Source: Candidatus Desulfofervidaceae bacterium (GTDB taxonomy: Bacteria; Desulfobacterota; Desulfofervidia; Desulfofervidales; Desulfofervidaceae). From it: DNA of 6,235 nt. The DNA is taken from assembly GCA_021160485.1 (NCBI GenBank), contig JAGHCL010000021.1:1-6235 (forward strand), written 5' to 3'. The translations under genes were made by a program, and so were the position numbers. The notes under the pieces are model-generated. The model searched no databases and was not told where the DNA came from. It saw nothing but the letters and a program-made list of their open reading frames with translations. Of this stretch, positions 1 through 5,701 are shown in pieces (within the stretch, counting starts at the first letter, position 1; each line of letters begins with the position of its first letter).

Positions 1-17
1 CCAAAATCCGCGATTGG
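1..17 (+). repeat. Left copy of 17-bp inverted end repeat
   Basis: The reverse complement of this segment, CCAATCGCGGATTTTGG, matches 420-436 (TCAATCACGGATTTTGG) with two mismatches. The pair brackets the whole palindromic region. It lies at the window edge, so its outer boundary is unknown. Confidence 0.55.
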
Positions 18-41
18 CCCATAAAAAATGCCTTAAGCATT

Positions 42-99
42 CTATAATTATAATAAATATGTGGAGACCTTTTTTCTTCAAGCCCAATTATAATTATAG
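42..99. repeat. AT-rich inverted repeat, 13-bp perfect arms
   Basis: The arm CTATAATTATAAT at 42-54 is exactly complementary, in reverse, to ATTATAATTATAG at 87-99, with a 32-nt loop between. The arms are made only of A and T apart from one G/C pair, unlike the GC-rich units that follow. The arms contain TATAAT strings, but no matching -35 element was found, so no promoter is called here. Confidence 0.6.
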
Positions 100-180
100 C
101 GCCTCCGCTCGCTCATGCGGTCAAGGCCAAGCCCTGCGGGTGGCTTGTCAGCCAGCCTTGACCTCGCTCGCTTCGGCGCT
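98..180. repeat. GC-rich palindromic unit 1
   Basis: A long imperfect stem. The outer arms are AGCGCC (98-103) and GGCGCT (175-180), the middle arms GGTCAAGGC (119-127) and GCCTTGACC (155-163, perfect), and the inner arms CAAGCC (128-133) and GGCTTG (142-147). The CGCTCGC-type core is typical of bacterial REP-like extragenic palindromes. It shares a 17/18-identical block (117-134) with palindromic unit 2 (266-283), so the two units are related copies. Confidence 0.7.
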
Positions 181-197
181 ATTTTCTTTTTGAGGCC

Positions 198-238
198 AGA
201 AGGAAAAAGGAAAAATTTCTTTTTCCCTTCCTCCTTTT
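198..238. repeat. Purine-to-pyrimidine switch with hairpin potential
   Basis: On the plus strand an all-purine run (198-215) switches abruptly to an all-pyrimidine run (216-238). GGAAAAA at 209-215 pairs perfectly with TTTTTCC at 220-226 around a TTTC loop. The feature lies between the two GC-rich palindromic units. Function is unknown. It could act as a weak bidirectional transcription stop, but that is inference. Confidence 0.4.
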
Positions 239-251
239 AATTTTTCTTTTT

Positions 252-365
252 TGCCAGGGCCGAGGGCGGTCAAGGGCAAGCCCGAAGGGCGCAGCCTGCC
301 CAAAGGGCAGGTCGGAACGAGCGCAGCGAGTGAAGACCCTTGACCGTATAAGCGAGGCCCTGGCA
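252..365. repeat. GC-rich palindromic unit 2
   Basis: Nested stems. The outer arms TGCCAGGGCC (252-261) and GGCCCTGGCA (356-365) are a perfect 10-bp pair. The middle arms GGTCAAGGG (268-276) and CCCTTGACC (337-345) are perfect. At the tip is CCTGCCC (295-301) with GGGCAGG (305-311) around an AAA loop, plus a small GCCC-GAA-GGGC hairpin (280-290). A GAGCGCAGCGAG motif at 319-330 is typical of REP-like palindromes. It is related to unit 1 by the shared block GCGGTCAAGG(C/G)CAAGCCC. Confidence 0.7.
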
Positions 366-380
366 TATAATCTTTTAGAA

Positions 381-413
381 GGAGAGGGATAATTCTTTTA
401 AATATCCTTCTCC
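381..413. repeat. Small hairpin near right end of the element
   Basis: GGAGAGGGAT (381-390) pairs with ATCCTTCTCC (404-413) with one mismatch and a 13-nt loop. An A-run follows on the plus strand, and there is no U-tract in either orientation that would make a standard intrinsic terminator. Confidence 0.35.
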
Positions 414-419
414 AAAAAA

Positions 420-436
420 TCAATCACGGATTTTGG
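420..436 (-). repeat. Right copy of 17-bp inverted end repeat
   Basis: TCAATCACGGATTTTGG matches the reverse complement of 1-17 at 15 of 17 positions. It ends 14 bases before the TTGACA box of the channel gene promoter, so the element abuts that promoter without including it. Confidence 0.55.
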
Positions 437-450
437 GATGTAGTCAGGAT

Positions 451-478
451 TTGACAAAAAAAAGTAGTTGGGTAAACT
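451..478 (+). promoter_or_regulatory. Probable sigma70-type promoter of the K+ channel gene
   Basis: A perfect -35 TTGACA (451-456) is followed after 16 bp by TAAACT (473-478), a 4/6 match to TATAAT. Transcription would start around 484-486, only 2-4 bases before the ATG at 488. That implies a leaderless or nearly leaderless mRNA, consistent with the absence of a Shine-Dalgarno sequence upstream of this ATG. The -10 is imperfect, so the call is moderate. Confidence 0.5.
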
Positions 479-487
479 TAATTTGTC

Positions 488-1516
488 ATGTCACAGTTTA
501 GGTCTGTCTTAATAGGTTTTTTCCTATCTTTTTTATTAGTAATAACAGGCACAATAGGCTATCTTTTAATTGAACATTGGTCTCTTCTAGATGCCTTTTA
601 TATGACTATTATTACTTTAAGCACAGTCGGTTTTGGCGAAGTTCATCCTCTTTCTTCACATGGACAAGTATTTACGACGTGTTTAATCATATCTGGTATT
701 GGGGTGATTGCTTATATGGTAGGAAGTGTAGTCCAATTTGTGGTAGAGGGGCAATTAAAAAAACTTCTGGAGAAAAGGGTTATGAAAAAGAAGATCGAAA
801 AAATGAAAAATCATTATATTGTCTGTGGTTATGGCCGGATTGGTCGGGAAGTGTGTAAAGAGTTAAAAAGGCATAAAAAGCCTTTCATAGTGATAGAACG
901 AGATGCCACTCTTATTCCCGATATAGAAGCGCATGATTTGTTGTATGTTTATGGAGAGGCAACCGAAGATGAAATCCTGTTAAAGGCTAGGGTGCAGCAA
1001 GCCTTAGCTTTGATTGCTACCGTCGGTTCAGATGCGGATAATGTCTATGTTGTTTTAACAGCAAGAGAATTAAATCCCAATTTGCAAATTGTTGCTCGGG
1101 CTGAGAAAGAAGAGGCCATAAATAAACTTCGCCGTGCAGGGGCAAATAAAATTATTGCTCCTTATACTGTTGCTGCCAGAAAAATTGCCTATACTGTTAC
1201 CCATCCCCTTGTGACAGATTTTATTGAACTTGCTGTTTATAAAGGTTTTGATCTTCAGTTAGGAGAAATACCTATTGGCATGAAGGCAGAAATAAAAGAT
1301 GTTTCTTTGAAGGATTCAGGTTTACGCGAAAAATTTGATATAATTGTGGTGGCCATAAGAAAAGCCTCAGGAGAGATGCTTTTTAATCCTTCTCCAAACA
1401 CCGTTATTTCACCCAGGGATATTCTCGTTGTTTTAGGAAAGCCTGATAAGCTGCAACAATTAGAAAAAGTTATGGACTCGGATTCGGTTTGCTTGCTATG
1501 TCCTGAAGTTGTTTAA
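488..1516 (+). CDS. MthK-type two-TM potassium channel with RCK (TrkA-N/TrkA-C) domains
   Basis: A ligand-gated K+ channel subunit of the inner membrane, 342 aa. TM1 is at about residues 7-29, the pore helix at about 33-45, the selectivity filter TVGFGE at 46-51, and TM2 at about 60-87 with glycines 70 and 72 as possible gating hinge. The RCK N-terminal Rossmann domain starts near 108 with GYGRIG (114-119). E137 at the end of the second strand would bind nucleotide ribose. A TrkA-C domain lies at about 250-325. Channels of this family are tetramers with an octameric RCK gating ring. The filter is GFG rather than the commoner GYG. In the stretch ARAE (203-206), the position that I align with a Ca2+-binding glutamate of MthK is Arg204, so the ligand is probably not Ca2+ through that site (alignment by eye). 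An in-frame stop at 479-481 limits upstream extension, and TM1 requires this ATG. No clear ribosome site. Its 3' end overlaps rluB by 47 bp, convergently. Confidence 0.93.
   Translation: MSQFRSVLIGFFLSFLLVITGTIGYLLIEHWSLLDAFYMTIITLSTVGFGEVHPLSSHGQVFTTCLIISGIGVIAYMVGSVVQFVVEGQLKKLLEKRVMKKKIEKMKNHYIVCGYGRIGREVCKELKRHKKPFIVIERDATLIPDIEAHDLLYVYGEATEDEILLKARVQQALALIATVGSDADNVYVVLTARELNPNLQIVARAEKEEAINKLRRAGANKIIAPYTVAARKIAYTVTHPLVTDFIELAVYKGFDLQLGEIPIGMKAEIKDVSLKDSGLREKFDIIVVAIRKASGEMLFNPSPNTVISPRDILVVLGKPDKLQQLEKVMDSDSVCLLCPEVV
769..784 (+). promoter_or_regulatory. Possible internal ribosome site and start for a free RCK subunit
   Basis: Inside the channel gene, GGAG (769-772) lies 9 nt before an in-frame ATG (782-784, Met99). 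A second ATG codon (Met106) follows at 803. These fall in the linker between TM2 and the RCK domain, about where MthK has its internal start (Met107) for soluble RCK subunits. Product would be about 244 aa. The position is suggestive, but translation from it is inference. Confidence 0.35.
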
Positions 1517-2204
1517 TTTCCTTAGGCGTAAGATAACGGTATTCACCTGGTTTTAACCGGTCCAGAGTCAGGGGGCCGATACGGATTCTTTTAAGCCGCA
1601 AGACAGGATGCCCTACCGCTGCGCACATACGCTTTATCTGGCGATAACGCCCTTCACGAATAGTTAATTTAAGCCATGTCTTGTTTTTGAGTTTGCGTAT
1701 CAATCTTACCTGAGCAGGTAAGGTTTTGCCATCTTCCAAATCCACCCCTGTTTCTAATTTTTTTAATGCATAGGAATTGGGGATACCTTTTACTAACACC
1801 ATATATGTTTTGGGAACTTTGTAACGGGGATGAATGAGCATGTTGGCAAACTCACCGTCGTTTGTTAATAGTAATAACCCTTCTGCGTCGAAATCCAAAC
1901 GGCCAACAGGGAAAACACGGGTTGGAATATCTTTAAGCAAATCCGTCACTTTGGGTCGTCCCCGGGGGTCATGAAGTGTGGTAAGATAATACCGGGGCTT
2001 ATAAAGCATAAGGTAAATGGATGCAGGAAAGCGTAAAATTCGTCCATCTACTTCAATTTGTTGGGTTTCAGGATCAACCTTAGTACCTAAGGTGGTAACC
2101 ACTTTACCATCAATTTTTACACGACCTTCTATAATTAACTGTTCGGCCTTACGCCGTGAAGTAACACCAGCACGGGAAAGTATCTTTTGGAGCCTTTGTT
2201 TCAT
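1470..2204 (-). CDS. rluB: RluB/RsuA-family rRNA pseudouridine synthase
   Basis: Converts a specific uridine in rRNA to pseudouridine, with the large-subunit RluB role most likely from its place beside scpB. 244 aa. An S4 RNA-binding domain spans about residues 1-60 (start MKQRLQKILSRAGVTSRRKA). The catalytic domain has the family motif GRLDFDAEGLLLLTNDGE (101-118), with Asp104 as the expected nucleophile. A second family motif, EGRYRQIKRM, is at 184-193. The length is typical and the C-terminal tail is short. The ATG overlaps the scpB stop by one base (TAATG), with no ribosome site, which suggests re-initiation by ribosomes finishing scpB. It is the last gene of the minus-strand block. Its final 15 codons and stop lie within the 3' end of the convergent channel gene. 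Distinguishing RluB from RsuA or RluE by eye is not certain, although the scpAB context favours RluB. Confidence 0.93.
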   Translation of the reverse strand: MKQRLQKILSRAGVTSRRKAEQLIIEGRVKIDGKVVTTLGTKVDPETQQIEVDGRILRFPASIYLMLYKPRYYLTTLHDPRGRPKVTDLLKDIPTRVFPVGRLDFDAEGLLLLTNDGEFANMLIHPRYKVPKTYMVLVKGIPNSYALKKLETGVDLEDGKTLPAQVRLIRKLKNKTWLKLTIREGRYRQIKRMCAAVGHPVLRLKRIRIGPLTLDRLKPGEYRYLTPKEIKQLQDIASKPNPSP

Positions 2205-2707
2205 TAGGCTAAGTCTGTTATCTGAGGTAATTCAGCTAGGCTTTTTAAACCAAAAACTTCCAGAAAAAAGGGAGTAGTAGTATAAAGCAAGGCCGTGCTT
2301 CCTTCTTTGCGACCAGCAGGTTTGATCAGATTTAATTTAAGTAGTGTCTTCAATGTGGTAGAGACATCTACTCCTTTAATTGTTTCAATCTCCCGTCGGG
2401 TGATAGGTTGACGATAGGCAATAATGGCCAGGGTTTCAAGGGCTGCTCGACTCAGACGAAAAGGTGGACCTTGTTTAAAAGCCAGAATATGAGATCGAAA
2501 TTCAGGCTTGGTTTGGAAACGGTATCCGCCAGCTACTTCTACCAGTTCTATGCCATGTTCTGGAGATTTGTATACACTTTGAAGCTCGGTTAATGCTTGC
2601 TTAATCTCCTTACCACTGTAATCCTGGAGTACCTTTTTCATTTTTTGTAAAGATAAAGGACGTTCAGATACAAATAAGAGAGCTTCTAAAATAGCCTTTA
2701 AATTCAT
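2204..2707 (-). CDS. scpB: Segregation and condensation protein B (ScpB)
   Basis: Subunit of the SMC-ScpA-ScpB condensin that compacts and segregates the chromosome. ScpB dimers bind the kleisin ScpA. 167 aa, at the short end of the family, where many members have a longer acidic tail. It has two winged-helix domains: the N-terminal one at about 1-75 (AILEALLFVSERPLSL) and the C-terminal one at about 83-155, carrying the hallmark RLSRAALETLAIIAYRQPIT (84-103). The GRKE and ALLYTTTPFFLEVFGL block (132-154) is also conserved. The start overlaps the scpA stop as ATGA (4 nt), and the stop overlaps the rluB ATG by 1 nt. There is no strong Shine-Dalgarno, so expression is probably coupled to scpA translation. 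No smc gene is in the window. Confidence 0.96.
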   Translation of the reverse strand: MNLKAILEALLFVSERPLSLQKMKKVLQDYSGKEIKQALTELQSVYKSPEHGIELVEVAGGYRFQTKPEFRSHILAFKQGPPFRLSRAALETLAIIAYRQPITRREIETIKGVDVSTTLKTLLKLNLIKPAGRKEGSTALLYTTTPFFLEVFGLKSLAELPQITDLA

Positions 2708-3426
2708 ACGACTTCTAAGTGGGGTTTTTTCTCTTCAGGAGGTAAAACAAGTTTAATCCTGATAGGCGCCTGAGGTGAAGCCTGACATAATAATATGACG
2801 CCTTCTTTAGCCATGTGTAAGATGGCTAAAAAAGTGACAATCATTTCTTCCTTAGTGGTGGCTTTTTCAAAAAGTCTTTCAAAAAGAGTATCTGGATTTT
2901 TTTGTAAAATATCAAAGACTTCCTGAATTTTCTTTTCTAAAGGAATAGTTTCTACTTCTTGTTGTAAAGTTCCGGAAAACTTTGTAGATTCAATTACCTG
3001 TTTAAAAGCATCTAGTAGATCAAAAAGAGAGGGGAAAACAAAGTTTTCTTCACCTACGATATCTTCAATTGCATTTCTAACAAAGACGTCCCGATGGAGA
3101 ATTTCTCTTTGCTCTAACATCTGAGCCATGTCTTTGACTTTCATATAGTCAATTAGGGCCTGAGTGATTTCCTCTCTGGGGTCTTCTTCCTGGGGAGAGG
3201 CTAGGAGCATACGGGACTTAATGTGCACGAGGGTGGCAGCCATTAAAAGGTATTCACTGGCCAGGTCAATATTAAGGGATTTCATAAACCGGAGATATTC
3301 CAGATACTGTTCTGTAATCATGGCAATAGGAATATCATAAATATCTACCTGATGTTTCCTGACCAGGTGAAGCAAAAGGTCTAACGGTCCTTCAAAGACT
3401 TCTATTTTTACTTGAAGTGCACTCAT
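2704..3426 (-). CDS. scpA: Segregation and condensation protein A (ScpA, kleisin)
   Basis: Kleisin subunit bridging the SMC heads and binding an ScpB dimer in the bacterial condensin. 240 aa, normal for the family. The N-terminal SMC-neck-binding domain opens with the diagnostic FEGPLDLLLHLVRKHQVDIY (11-30), followed by DIPIAMITEQYLEYL and the helix with LVHIKSRMLL (66-75). The middle (about 80-165) is the charged, less conserved ScpB-binding part. A C-terminal winged helix (about 165-230), with the helix KEEMIVTFLAILHMAKEG, would bind the SMC cap. It begins 10 nt after the phosphofructokinase stop and overlaps scpB by ATGA. The region before the ATG has no clear GGAG-type ribosome site, so coupling to the upstream gene is likely. 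Confidence 0.96.
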   Translation of the reverse strand: MSALQVKIEVFEGPLDLLLHLVRKHQVDIYDIPIAMITEQYLEYLRFMKSLNIDLASEYLLMAATLVHIKSRMLLASPQEEDPREEITQALIDYMKVKDMAQMLEQREILHRDVFVRNAIEDIVGEENFVFPSLFDLLDAFKQVIESTKFSGTLQQEVETIPLEKKIQEVFDILQKNPDTLFERLFEKATTKEEMIVTFLAILHMAKEGVILLCQASPQAPIRIKLVLPPEEKKPHLEVV

Positions 3427-3436
3427 TATTCAGCTG

Positions 3437-4762
3437 TTAATTCTTTAAGCTTGGTTGCCCCGTGGTTTCTAAAACACTGAACCATAAACTGCTATTTGGA
3501 TCAATGGTTTTTCTTTTCGTTACAGCCATTTTAATTGGAATATGGACATAAATATTATGCCAGCATGAAACAAGCATGGCTGTCTTTCCAGCCATACCAG
3601 CATGCACTGCATTTTGAGCAAGAAAACCGCAGTAAATGTGGTCGTTGGCGTTAGCAGGCAAACTGCGAATAATGTAACTAGGGTCGATATATTTAAGGGT
3701 TATGGGCATCTTAATGGAGGCAAAATAACCCTTTATTTTTTCTACTAAAAATTTACCTATATCTCCTAAGCGAGGGTTGCCTGATGGGTCTGTGCCTAGA
3801 TCCTGGTCGGCAAAGAATTTTTGTCCCGCACCTTCAGCTACAACAATCACGGCATGCCGTCGGGATTCTAGTCTACGTCTAAGGACTTCTAAAAGTCCAG
3901 ATTCTCCTTCAAGATCAAAATCTACCTCTGGAATTAAGGTGAAATTTACTTCTCTTAAGCCCAAGGTAGCATATGCGGCAATAAAACCTGAAAATCTGCC
4001 CATAAGCTTTACTAGACCAATCCCATTATAGGCAGCAATGGCTTCAGTATGGGCAGCGCGAATTGCCTCGGTGGCCTTTTCTACGGCTGTATCAAACCCA
4101 AAACTCTTTTCCACAAGATGAATGTCGTTATCAATTGTTTTGGGGATGGCAATTACACTACACTTAAGCCCACGACGCAAAACTTCATCAGAAATTTTGG
4201 CTGCTGCCCTTAGAGTGCCATCACCTCCGATCATAAATAAAATGCCAATGTTGAGTCTGTCTAGAGTATCCACAATTTCCTCTATTTCTTGGGGACCCCG
4301 AGAAGTGCCAAGGACAGTGCCACCAAGCTCATGGATGTTGGCTACCCGGGCAGGGACAAGTTCTACAAGTTCATTACCATACTTGGGAATGAAACCTTCT
4401 AGTCCGTATTTAAATCCATAAATTGTTTTTACACCATATACATGATAAAGCTCCATAACCAAAGCTCGAATTACATCATTTATACCTGGACATAGACCAC
4501 CACAGGTAACAATACCACACTTTAACTTAGTAGGATCAAAGTAAATCTTCCGCCTGGGGCCGGCAAGCTCAAAAGCTAGTAAGGGTCTTTTATTTTTGAT
4601 TTGCTCATTTACATGTGGTTGAGTGATGTTTACAAGTACCTGTTCATCCTCTTCTATGAAATGTCTGAATATATCGCTTCGTCTGGTCAGGAGAGGAGAG
4701 TCTATTTTGGCCGGTCCCAAACAAGGGATTTTCGTTTCTACCTTTTCTATAATTTCTAACAT
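3437..4762 (-). CDS. ATP-dependent 6-phosphofructokinase, long (plant/TP0108-like) type
   Basis: Phosphorylates fructose 6-phosphate to fructose 1,6-bisphosphate in glycolysis. 441 aa, longer than the ~320-aa E. coli PfkA because of an N-terminal extension of about 80 residues. Motifs: GIVTCGGLCPGIND (83-96, phosphoryl-donor loop), GTSRGP (152-157), GGDGT (179-183), catalytic PKTIDND (207-213), MGRFSGF (254-260, F6P binding), AEGAGQ (309-314) and YIIRSLPANA (363-372). Gly after GGD points to ATP as donor, where PPi enzymes usually have Asp. The Lys in PKTIDND occurs in PPi enzymes but also in long ATP enzymes of plants and trypanosomes. Members of this clade are often annotated as diphosphate-dependent, so donor choice is inferred. 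The ATG overlaps the 3' end of the upstream DapA-like gene by 7 nt, and a strong ribosome site (GGGGG at 4769-4773, 6-nt spacing) supports this start. Confidence 0.93.
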   Translation of the reverse strand: MLEIIEKVETKIPCLGPAKIDSPLLTRRSDIFRHFIEEDEQVLVNITQPHVNEQIKNKRPLLAFELAGPRRKIYFDPTKLKCGIVTCGGLCPGINDVIRALVMELYHVYGVKTIYGFKYGLEGFIPKYGNELVELVPARVANIHELGGTVLGTSRGPQEIEEIVDTLDRLNIGILFMIGGDGTLRAAAKISDEVLRRGLKCSVIAIPKTIDNDIHLVEKSFGFDTAVEKATEAIRAAHTEAIAAYNGIGLVKLMGRFSGFIAAYATLGLREVNFTLIPEVDFDLEGESGLLEVLRRRLESRRHAVIVVAEGAGQKFFADQDLGTDPSGNPRLGDIGKFLVEKIKGYFASIKMPITLKYIDPSYIIRSLPANANDHIYCGFLAQNAVHAGMAGKTAMLVSCWHNIYVHIPIKMAVTKRKTIDPNSSLWFSVLETTGQPSLKN

Positions 4763-5700
4763 TGCCCACCCCCTTTTACATTTTTATTTACCCAAGTTTT
4801 AAGTTTATCTAGAATATTTTCCTTTAGTGGGGTAGGGAAGGGGGAATAAACTTCCTTCAAAATTCCTAATTGAACCAAACTCCATTTTATCACTCCAGGA
4901 GAGAACTCGCAAAGTTCATGGAGCGTCTTTAATTCTTTGCCTAAATTAAAAACCTTCATCAAATCGGTTTTCCCTGTCTGTTCTTTAGTGTTTAAAATAT
5001 TTTCTGTTAATGATTGCCACATTTTGGGAACGAGATTGGCAGTTAAGGCGACGACTCCATCACTAGATGGTCTGGTTAAGAAAGAAATTTCGTCTCCTTC
5101 ATAAAAGGTAAAATCGGTTCGTTCATGTAGGGCTCTTTGGTAGTTAAAAAATCGCGTTAATGCTCCTTGAAAAATAATACCCCGGATGAAGTTGCGCTGG
5201 ACAATTTTTTTAAATACCGATGTCCTAATATCTGCATGCTTTAAAACTTTCTTTTTAATGTTCACCAATTTGGGATGATTGGCGATAATAAAAGTAGCTC
5301 CTGTTTGTTCGTGGAGTTTATCTAGATACTGCGGCAGCCCCCGATTGCTTCTGTACCAAAGGGGTAATATCTCTATGACCACTTTATCCAGATAGGGCTC
5401 AAACAAAGCCGTTGCAAATTGGGCGAGTTTGAGTGTGGTTTCTTCAACAGGTGCAGTAATATCTAAAAAAAGCTGAGGATTACCATTCCATAACCCTGAA
5501 ACCAATTTAAACAAAGCTTGTTTTTGCTCAACATTCAAATAGACTCCTTCCAGAGAAAAGCTGCTTCCTAGGCTAATGCCGGCAACAAAAGGACTAACAT
5601 ATTCCCATAATTGGGTAAGTCCCACAGCGTCTATTTGGCCATCGGCTTTAAGAGGCGTCAGTAACGGACAAATTAATCCTTTAGGTATTGTTGTTTTCAT
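4756..5700 (-). CDS. DapA/NanA-superfamily protein lacking the Schiff-base lysine
   Basis: 314 aa, intact, with the length and layout of the dihydrodipicolinate synthase/N-acetylneuraminate lyase TIM-barrel family. The opening KGLICPLLTPLKADGQID (7-24) and the block DGVVALTANLVPKMW (214-228) align well with family members. Catalytic positions do not. The substrate loop GTTGE reads GSSFSLEG (45-52); the catalytic Tyr of YNxP is Ala140 (ANHP, 140-143); and the Lys of GIKE is Ile176 (GIIFQG, 174-179). It therefore probably cannot perform Schiff-base aldolase chemistry; a different reaction or a binding or regulatory role is possible, and the function is unknown. These alignments are by eye. Start chosen at the ATG at 5700: it has AAGGA (5705-5709) upstream and matches the family N-terminus. 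A GTG at 5724 would add 8 residues overlapping kdsD. Gap to kdsD is 1 nt; it overlaps the PFK gene by 7 nt. Confidence 0.82.
   Translation of the reverse strand: MKTTIPKGLICPLLTPLKADGQIDAVGLTQLWEYVSPFVAGISLGSSFSLEGVYLNVEQKQALFKLVSGLWNGNPQLFLDITAPVEETTLKLAQFATALFEPYLDKVVIEILPLWYRSNRGLPQYLDKLHEQTGATFIIANHPKLVNIKKKVLKHADIRTSVFKKIVQRNFIRGIIFQGALTRFFNYQRALHERTDFTFYEGDEISFLTRPSSDGVVALTANLVPKMWQSLTENILNTKEQTGKTDLMKVFNLGKELKTLHELCEFSPGVIKWSLVQLGILKEVYSPFPTPLKENILDKLKTWVNKNVKGGGQC
4769..4773 (-). promoter_or_regulatory. Strong ribosome-binding site of the phosphofructokinase gene
   Basis: On the minus strand AGGGGGT lies just upstream of the ATG at 4762, close to the consensus AGGAGGT, with 6 nt between the G-run and the start. 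It lies inside the 3' end of the preceding gene. It is the best ribosome site in the operon, which fixes this start and suggests PFK is translated independently rather than only by coupling. Confidence 0.6.
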
Positions 5701-5701
5701 T

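Larger units (their letters stand above)
1..437. repeat. Composite palindromic intergenic element with inverted ends
   Basis: This non-coding stretch is built of nested inverted repeats and explains almost all of the space left of the channel gene. Its ends are inverted copies of each other: the reverse complement of 1-17 matches 420-436 at 15 of 17 positions (shared core CGGATTTTGG). Inside lie, in order, an AT-rich inverted repeat (42-99), a GC-rich palindromic unit (98-180), a purine/pyrimidine hairpin (198-238), a second GC-rich palindromic unit (252-365) and a small hairpin (381-413). The layout resembles a MITE-like or REP/BIME-like non-autonomous repeat. Whether it is mobile cannot be decided here: base 1 is the window edge, so no target-site duplication can be checked and the left end may extend further. 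No protein-coding gene is supported inside it. Confidence 0.6.

Noticed and set aside
340..371. Possible promoter TTGACC (340-345) with perfect TATAAT (366-371)
   Set aside because: The spacer is 20 bp, too long for a good sigma70 promoter, and the -35 hexamer is the stem arm of palindromic unit 2. The TTGACA promoter at 451 explains the gene better.
381..420. Hairpin 381-413 as an intrinsic terminator
   Set aside because: It is followed by A residues on the plus strand and lacks a U-tract on the minus strand, so it does not fit in either direction.
148..423. 91-codon open frame on the minus strand
   Set aside because: It lies wholly within the nested palindromes. Its translation is low-complexity and Pro/Leu/Lys-rich from the repeats, and it has no recognisable domain.
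577..858. 93-codon open frame in another frame of the channel gene
   Set aside because: It lies in the +2 shadow of the pore and RCK coding region. Aromatic- and Ser-rich composition comes from the AT-rich membrane codons.
1517..1560. Intrinsic terminator after the channel gene
   Set aside because: Only a 4-bp CTTA/TAAG stem is visible, with no U-tract, and the region is coding for rluB on the other strand.
3777..4421. Plus-strand open frames of 84 and 99 codons inside the phosphofructokinase gene
   Set aside because: They are antisense shadows of a strongly conserved enzyme and are Ser/Pro-rich without domain signatures.
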